Below, piece after piece: positions 56,301 through 58,519 of a stretch of DNA of 58,519 nucleotides. The notes under the pieces are model-generated. The model was not told where the DNA came from and made no database searches. It saw nothing but the letters and a program-made list of their open reading frames with translations. The translations under genes were made by a program, and so were the position numbers. The stretch covers positions 1-58,519 of the forward strand of contig CAJOQT010000087.1 in NCBI GenBank assembly GCA_905236875.1, written 5' to 3'. The DNA is from an uncultured Prevotella sp. GTDB lineage: Bacteria > Bacteroidota > Bacteroidia > Bacteroidales > Bacteroidaceae. Position 1 is the stretch's first letter, and every line of letters starts with the position of its first letter.

Positions 56301-58040
56301 ATAATATTTCGCTCCAGCAGTATAAAGCGTTGGAGCTGTCGTCGTGTTGCTAACGGCAGATGTTGCCCAACCAGCAAAATCCCATCCAGTCTTTGAACAG
56401 GTAGCTGTTGGCAGTGTTACCCCACCTTTATATTCTTGTTCCGTTAATGATGCTGTTCCACAAGTACCAGTCTGCGCATCGAAGGTCACAGTGTATTTTG
56501 TTCCAGCATTAACGGTAATAGGAATGTCAACAGTTTGAGTCGTTCCTGCCCAAGTGTAGCTGACAGTTACCTTGTCGTTAGTTGTTGTAAGCTCTGTGTC
56601 CGTATCGGGACTAAGTGTATAGCCAGAAACGTTTTCGTTTACAATGCCATTGGTGAAGTGTGCATTCACTACGAGACCGTCAGCATTGAATTTGTCTTTC
56701 TCCGTATAAGTGGTATTGGCAAAAGCACCATTGCCAGTAGCGTTATAAGTAAGGTGGTCTAATGTACCAACCGTGATTGCTTGGTTTGCAGTCTGACCTG
56801 CATACGTAAATGTAACGGTTGTATTGTTTGCTGCCAGTGCAGCTCCATTTGCAGGATTTGCAGTATAGTTAGAAGCTGATATTTCTTTTTGAGTAGTATT
56901 CGGATCGTCGAATGTTGCTTTGACAACCACATCAGTCAGGTCGAGGTTATCACCCACGCGATATGCAGTTGTTGTAGGTGCTGTCGTTACGGCAAGCGAG
57001 GATACGGCATAAACTGTGAGAGGGATATCTGCAGTTTTGTTTACGTTATTCCAAGTATAGCTGACAGTCACCTTGTCGTTAGAAGACAACAGAGTTGTAG
57101 TAGGGCTATAAGAATAGTCACTTGCAGTAAGATCCACGTCCCATGTAGTTGGCGTACTTTCTTCATCAGAGAAGTTTGCCGTCACAACAAGATTAGCTGG
57201 GTTAAAAGCCTCTTCGTTGTGAAAATATGTTGTTTTCACGTTTGTCGTAGTAAGGGAAATGCTTTGCAGAGCACCTACATGAATGACTTGAGTACATGTC
57301 TTGCCACCGTAAGTAAAGGTAATGGTTTGGGCACCTACTGTATTAAGAACGGTTGTCCCTGATGTAACAGTAGTTTCACCAATCTTAGCTGTATAACCAG
57401 AAGTCACATTGTTCCCATCAGCATTCAGTACCAGACCTGCTAGGTCAAGTTTCTCACCAACTTTGTAGTTTACTTTTGTAGGAGCTGTGCCGATAGAAAG
57501 TGATGTGACGTTGGTAGCTACATAATAATAGATGTCTATTTTTTCCAAATAGAGGGGCCCTGTATTCGACGAAAAGGAGAGTTCTACAGCTCCATTTACT
57601 GCTGATTCATCTGCTATTGAGAACTCCCAAGTATCATGCTTCTTAGTACTGATGGTTGCTTGTGAGCCGTAGGTAGTGGAACCGACCTTAACATCCAATT
57701 TACAGCTTTTACTTGAATTCACATTTGCGGTAACAACGATTTTCTTTATCTTATTTGAAACAGAAGAAGATGTCAGTTTAAAAGCAGTAGGATAAGAACT
57801 ATTACCAGAACCAAACTTAAAACCGTAGGTATTATCCCATCCGTAAGATTCAGTGATTCCTGTTCCATAACTAACAGTCCATATAAGAGATCCTGATGTT
57901 TTAGAATGTGTTGAACTTGTAAAATCTCCACTGGCTAAAGTGAAAGTATAATCTGGATTATCAGCTCCCCACGAATTCAGACTTCCTACTATCAGGGCGA
58001 ATAGTAGAAGTAATGATTTGAGTAAAAATTTTTGTTTCAT
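53352..58040 (-). CDS. 1562-residue multi-domain surface protein with a T9SS-like tail
   Basis: A signal peptide (about 1-26, ending SWGAD) is followed by a beta-sandwich (about 27-175), several bacterial Ig-like repeats of about 80 residues (about 175-510, with YKVGEKLDLAGLVL and YRVGDNLDLTDVVV), an InlB-type repeat (YTVTFDAQTGTCG to WDFAGWA), a Big_2 domain (DETVAEVDENGVVTAKKIGTATITA), a DUF5689/OB-like module, a second InlB-type repeat (SYVGW-like YSFVGWKE), a second sandwich like the first, and the tail VWYDLSGRKLQSKPTAKGIY to IMNGKKVIIK. This tail resembles type IX sorting signals. No enzyme motif is evident; adhesion or glycan binding is likely. A C-rich palindrome encodes LTPTLSEGEG just before the tail. 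Confidence 0.8.
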   Translation of the reverse strand: MKQKFLLKSLLLLFALIVGSLNSWGADNPDYTFTLASGDFTSSTHSKTSGSLIWTVSYGTGITESYGWDNTYGFKFGSGNSSYPTAFKLTSSSVSNKIKKIVVTANVNSSKSCKLDVKVGSTTYGSQATISTKKHDTWEFSIADESAVNGAVELSFSSNTGPLYLEKIDIYYYVATNVTSLSIGTAPTKVNYKVGEKLDLAGLVLNADGNNVTSGYTAKIGETTVTSGTTVLNTVGAQTITFTYGGKTCTQVIHVGALQSISLTTTNVKTTYFHNEEAFNPANLVVTANFSDEESTPTTWDVDLTASDYSYSPTTTLLSSNDKVTVSYTWNNVNKTADIPLTVYAVSSLAVTTAPTTTAYRVGDNLDLTDVVVKATFDDPNTTQKEISASNYTANPANGAALAANNTTVTFTYAGQTANQAITVGTLDHLTYNATGNGAFANTTYTEKDKFNADGLVVNAHFTNGIVNENVSGYTLSPDTDTELTTTNDKVTVSYTWAGTTQTVDIPITVNAGTKYTVTFDAQTGTCGTASLTEQEYKGGVTLPTATCSKTGWDFAGWATSAVSNTTTAPTLYTAGAKYYPTAATTLYAVYSVAEFDGTRYKRATTVEEITSAPAIAVVNNGKILKKNFSVGNDANAPSEENQSSIAISDDVVWKLTGNNTDGYTLTNGNVTVGANGTTNAQLQNTTTNSLWIVEKSNNSANTFVLRMKASTNNGCMEYYSSQWKVYTSGSSFNYLNNSNVACKIYYAPRVAYNSNPTDIINPTIEFEKGGTTLYLDGTTTYTNTASVEGVSKAITYSSSDETVAEVDENGVVTAKKIGTATITASVAQELGVSNAAQATYEIVVKSTTTIAGIKAVNSTTTATAFTADLTDANITYVSGTHAYIQDASAAIYVSCATNDWVAGKKFTGAVSGKVKKSYGVWEITELTGTPVEGGTVPAALTDVAITDITAQTYESYEGKKITLTGVTVTTAMTSSATSGGEVSDGTNTIKIGAPATGITLVKDEQGSVTGFVAQYNGTYRLNLYEQSQFAKTHNAPTAQTLTFTSDAVELDEDTEAFTNFSPQAVSGAQGTVTYAIEGDVIYDNFSTADGTFTLKTGVYGTATITATAAAANITEGGVTTPYTQTTKSYTVTTYPRYTSTFIINGAESVVRQATHGATIAVPTPATMGDYSFVGWKETSGIDTPTDVAPTMVTPPTTPTSNVTYYAVYAQQRAGGTEEVTSTLNLKQSEPANQTTTNNGVVWSWSSDGVTFSSSSSAGFKGTSGSITFELPTNALNAKSVALNCPSDAWGSGATVALTSGNSKLTDLGKGGSYTFTNSDNNKGTYSLAQTTASKNAWINSIVVKYNVQGVENYGYCTSLPLEAVSVPAKGYITFCSTKALDFTGIDAIKVYKAKVNSNKVTLTQIYKVPANEGVILMNANGLGSAVEETIVPCLTGDADDVSDNELEGVTEDTNISYTTPGTGYNYVFQQKATDSAPKFYKAPAATLRAKRAYLHTSYDVTPLGAPALSIDIDEGGTTSMSLTPTLSEGEGVWYDLSGRKLQSKPTAKGIYIMNGKKVIIK
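53446..53479 (-). repeat. C-rich palindrome inside the surface protein gene
   Basis: CCCTCGCCTTCGGAGAGGG, followed by TTGGGGTGAGG. It encodes MSLTPTLSEGEGV next to the sorting tail. The sequence CCTCACCCCAACCCTCTCC is a widespread bacterial palindrome. Confidence 0.88.
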
Positions 58041-58168
58041 AATAGTTGAGTTGTTATTTTGATTTTATAATATTTGTCAGATGATTCTGGCTGATATATG
58101 TTGTAGAGGGATAGGGCTGTTGCCAGCGCCTTGGGGTCATTACATAATAGTTGAGTCAAATTTCGGCT
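58041..58168 (-). promoter_or_regulatory. Leader of the surface protein gene with a duplicated start site
   Basis: ACTCAACTATTATG at the real start (58038-58051) is repeated at 58143-58156, where it reads ATG TAA TGA. The upstream copy is a start-stop, about 105 bases before the gene. Confidence 0.6.
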
Positions 58169-58169
58169 G

Positions 58170-58200
58170 CAAAGATACACATTTCTCTTCAATTGTCAAA
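58170..58200 (-). promoter_or_regulatory. Promoter of the surface protein gene
   Basis: Minus strand TTTG, 19 bases, TATCTTTG (58170-58177), a perfect Bacteroidota promoter. Confidence 0.8.
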
Positions 58201-58390
58201 ATAATATCCGCAAAACTTTGAATCTTTTTTCCGCTCTCACAGATCAAAATACAAGTCTCACGGAAAGCACGGAAAGCACGGAAATAGAAATTTTCCCATA
58301 TTTCCCACCATTTCTTTCAGAATAAAGGACTGCCGAAAAGACATAATAACAAAAGAACAAAACAGTAGAATTGACCGTTTTATTTATCAA

Positions 58391-58420
58391 GAATTAGAGA
58401 ATTAGAGAATTAGAGAATTA
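58391..58420. repeat. GAATTAGA tandem array
   Basis: Four GAATTAGA units of eight bases. A separate short array of CACGGAAAG lies at about 58258-58285. Between them (58286-58390) I see nothing else. Confidence 0.85.
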
Positions 58421-58519
58421 GGACCAAAACCAGCAAAACCCCTGCCGATGGTATAAGTCCATTGGACTTTGCAGCAATTCAATGGCTATATCCTTTGTGA
58501 GTAAACTCCCAAGTCTATA
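58418..58519 (-). other. Open frame running off the right edge
   Basis: Minus-strand frame reads YRLGSLLTKDIAIELLQS, then PMDLYHRQGFCWFWS and a stop that lies in the GAATTAGA array. It may be the end of a gene whose body is outside the window; 33 codons are not enough to judge. Confidence 0.25.

Noticed and set aside
53352..58040. Toxin or Rhs-type reading of the giant surface protein
   Set aside because: No RHS/YD repeats, no C-terminal toxin domain; the tail looks like a sorting signal and the repeats are Ig-like.
58391..58420. Possible CRISPR array
   Set aside because: The GAATTAGA units are eight bases long with no spacers. No cas genes are in the window.

Overview
The window comes from a Bacteroidota chromosome, most likely a Prevotella-like (Prevotellaceae) species. 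Promoters carry the Bacteroidota -7 box TAnnTTTG with a TTTG about 19-20 bases upstream, Shine-Dalgarno sites are rare, and the envelope genes (DUF6242 and DUF6089 proteins, BamA with tandem OmpH chaperones, NigD-like lipoprotein, a surface protein with a type IX secretion-like tail) are typical of the group. Identification is by eye from translated sequence; no database search was possible.

Layout. 0-0.6 kb: an ATPase remnant and a 31-residue membrane mini-gene with its own promoter and terminator. 0.7-8.9 kb: an outer-membrane and cell-wall cluster (DUF6242 lipoprotein, DUF6089 barrel, uppS, bamA, three OmpH/Skp genes, murI), then tRNA-Val(CAC). 9.1-16.1 kb: aroQ, a methyltransferase, a hydrolase, rbfA, a LolC/E-type permease, a fRMsr-type GAF protein, a lipoprotein, folP and the diadenylate cyclase gene. 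16.2-18.9 kb: pta and ackA separated by a four-helix-bundle gene. 19.0-22.7 kb (minus strand): three TM2 genes and a DUF2752 gene, then fic, a MIP18-type Fe-S assembly gene and lpxH. 22.7-26.0 kb: a low-coding graveyard with a dispersed 260-bp repeat, two truncated PIN toxins, a truncated kinase, a WG-repeat protein and a truncated DUF3307 gene. 26.0-40.1 kb: radC, a glycosyltransferase, efp, rpmH, a PASTA protein, rluD, ddl, an acyltransferase, a NigD-like lipoprotein, a threonine aldolase, an HHH protein, an NSS transporter, VanZ, CYTH and prfB. 40.2-42.4 kb: a large lipoprotein gene flanked by identical 48-bp direct repeats. 42.5-49.8 kb: second copy of the 260-bp repeat, fadD, a TPR-AraC regulator and the rplM-rpsI-rpsB-tsf translation operon. 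50-58.5 kb: divergent MATE and sodium:solute symporters on a palindromic double promoter, a 56-residue acidic peptide gene and a 1562-residue Ig-like surface protein.

The most unusual signal is repetitive DNA that shapes proteins. One family of palindromic elements has a GCTACCGCC core and arms of 7-bp tandem units. It sits between genes and also in frame inside at least three unrelated genes (radC, a glycosyltransferase, an acyltransferase), where it adds peptides of the form NSKLYTLNSKL. A second, C-rich palindrome is in frame in the glycosyltransferase, VanZ and the surface protein. Heptamer arrays of many different sequences lie between genes, across promoter -33 regions, in transporter genes, and in the hydrophobic core of several signal peptides. 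This resembles the Rickettsia palindromic elements and the cyanobacterial heptameric repeats in outcome, but the sequences here are different and I do not recognise them as a named family.
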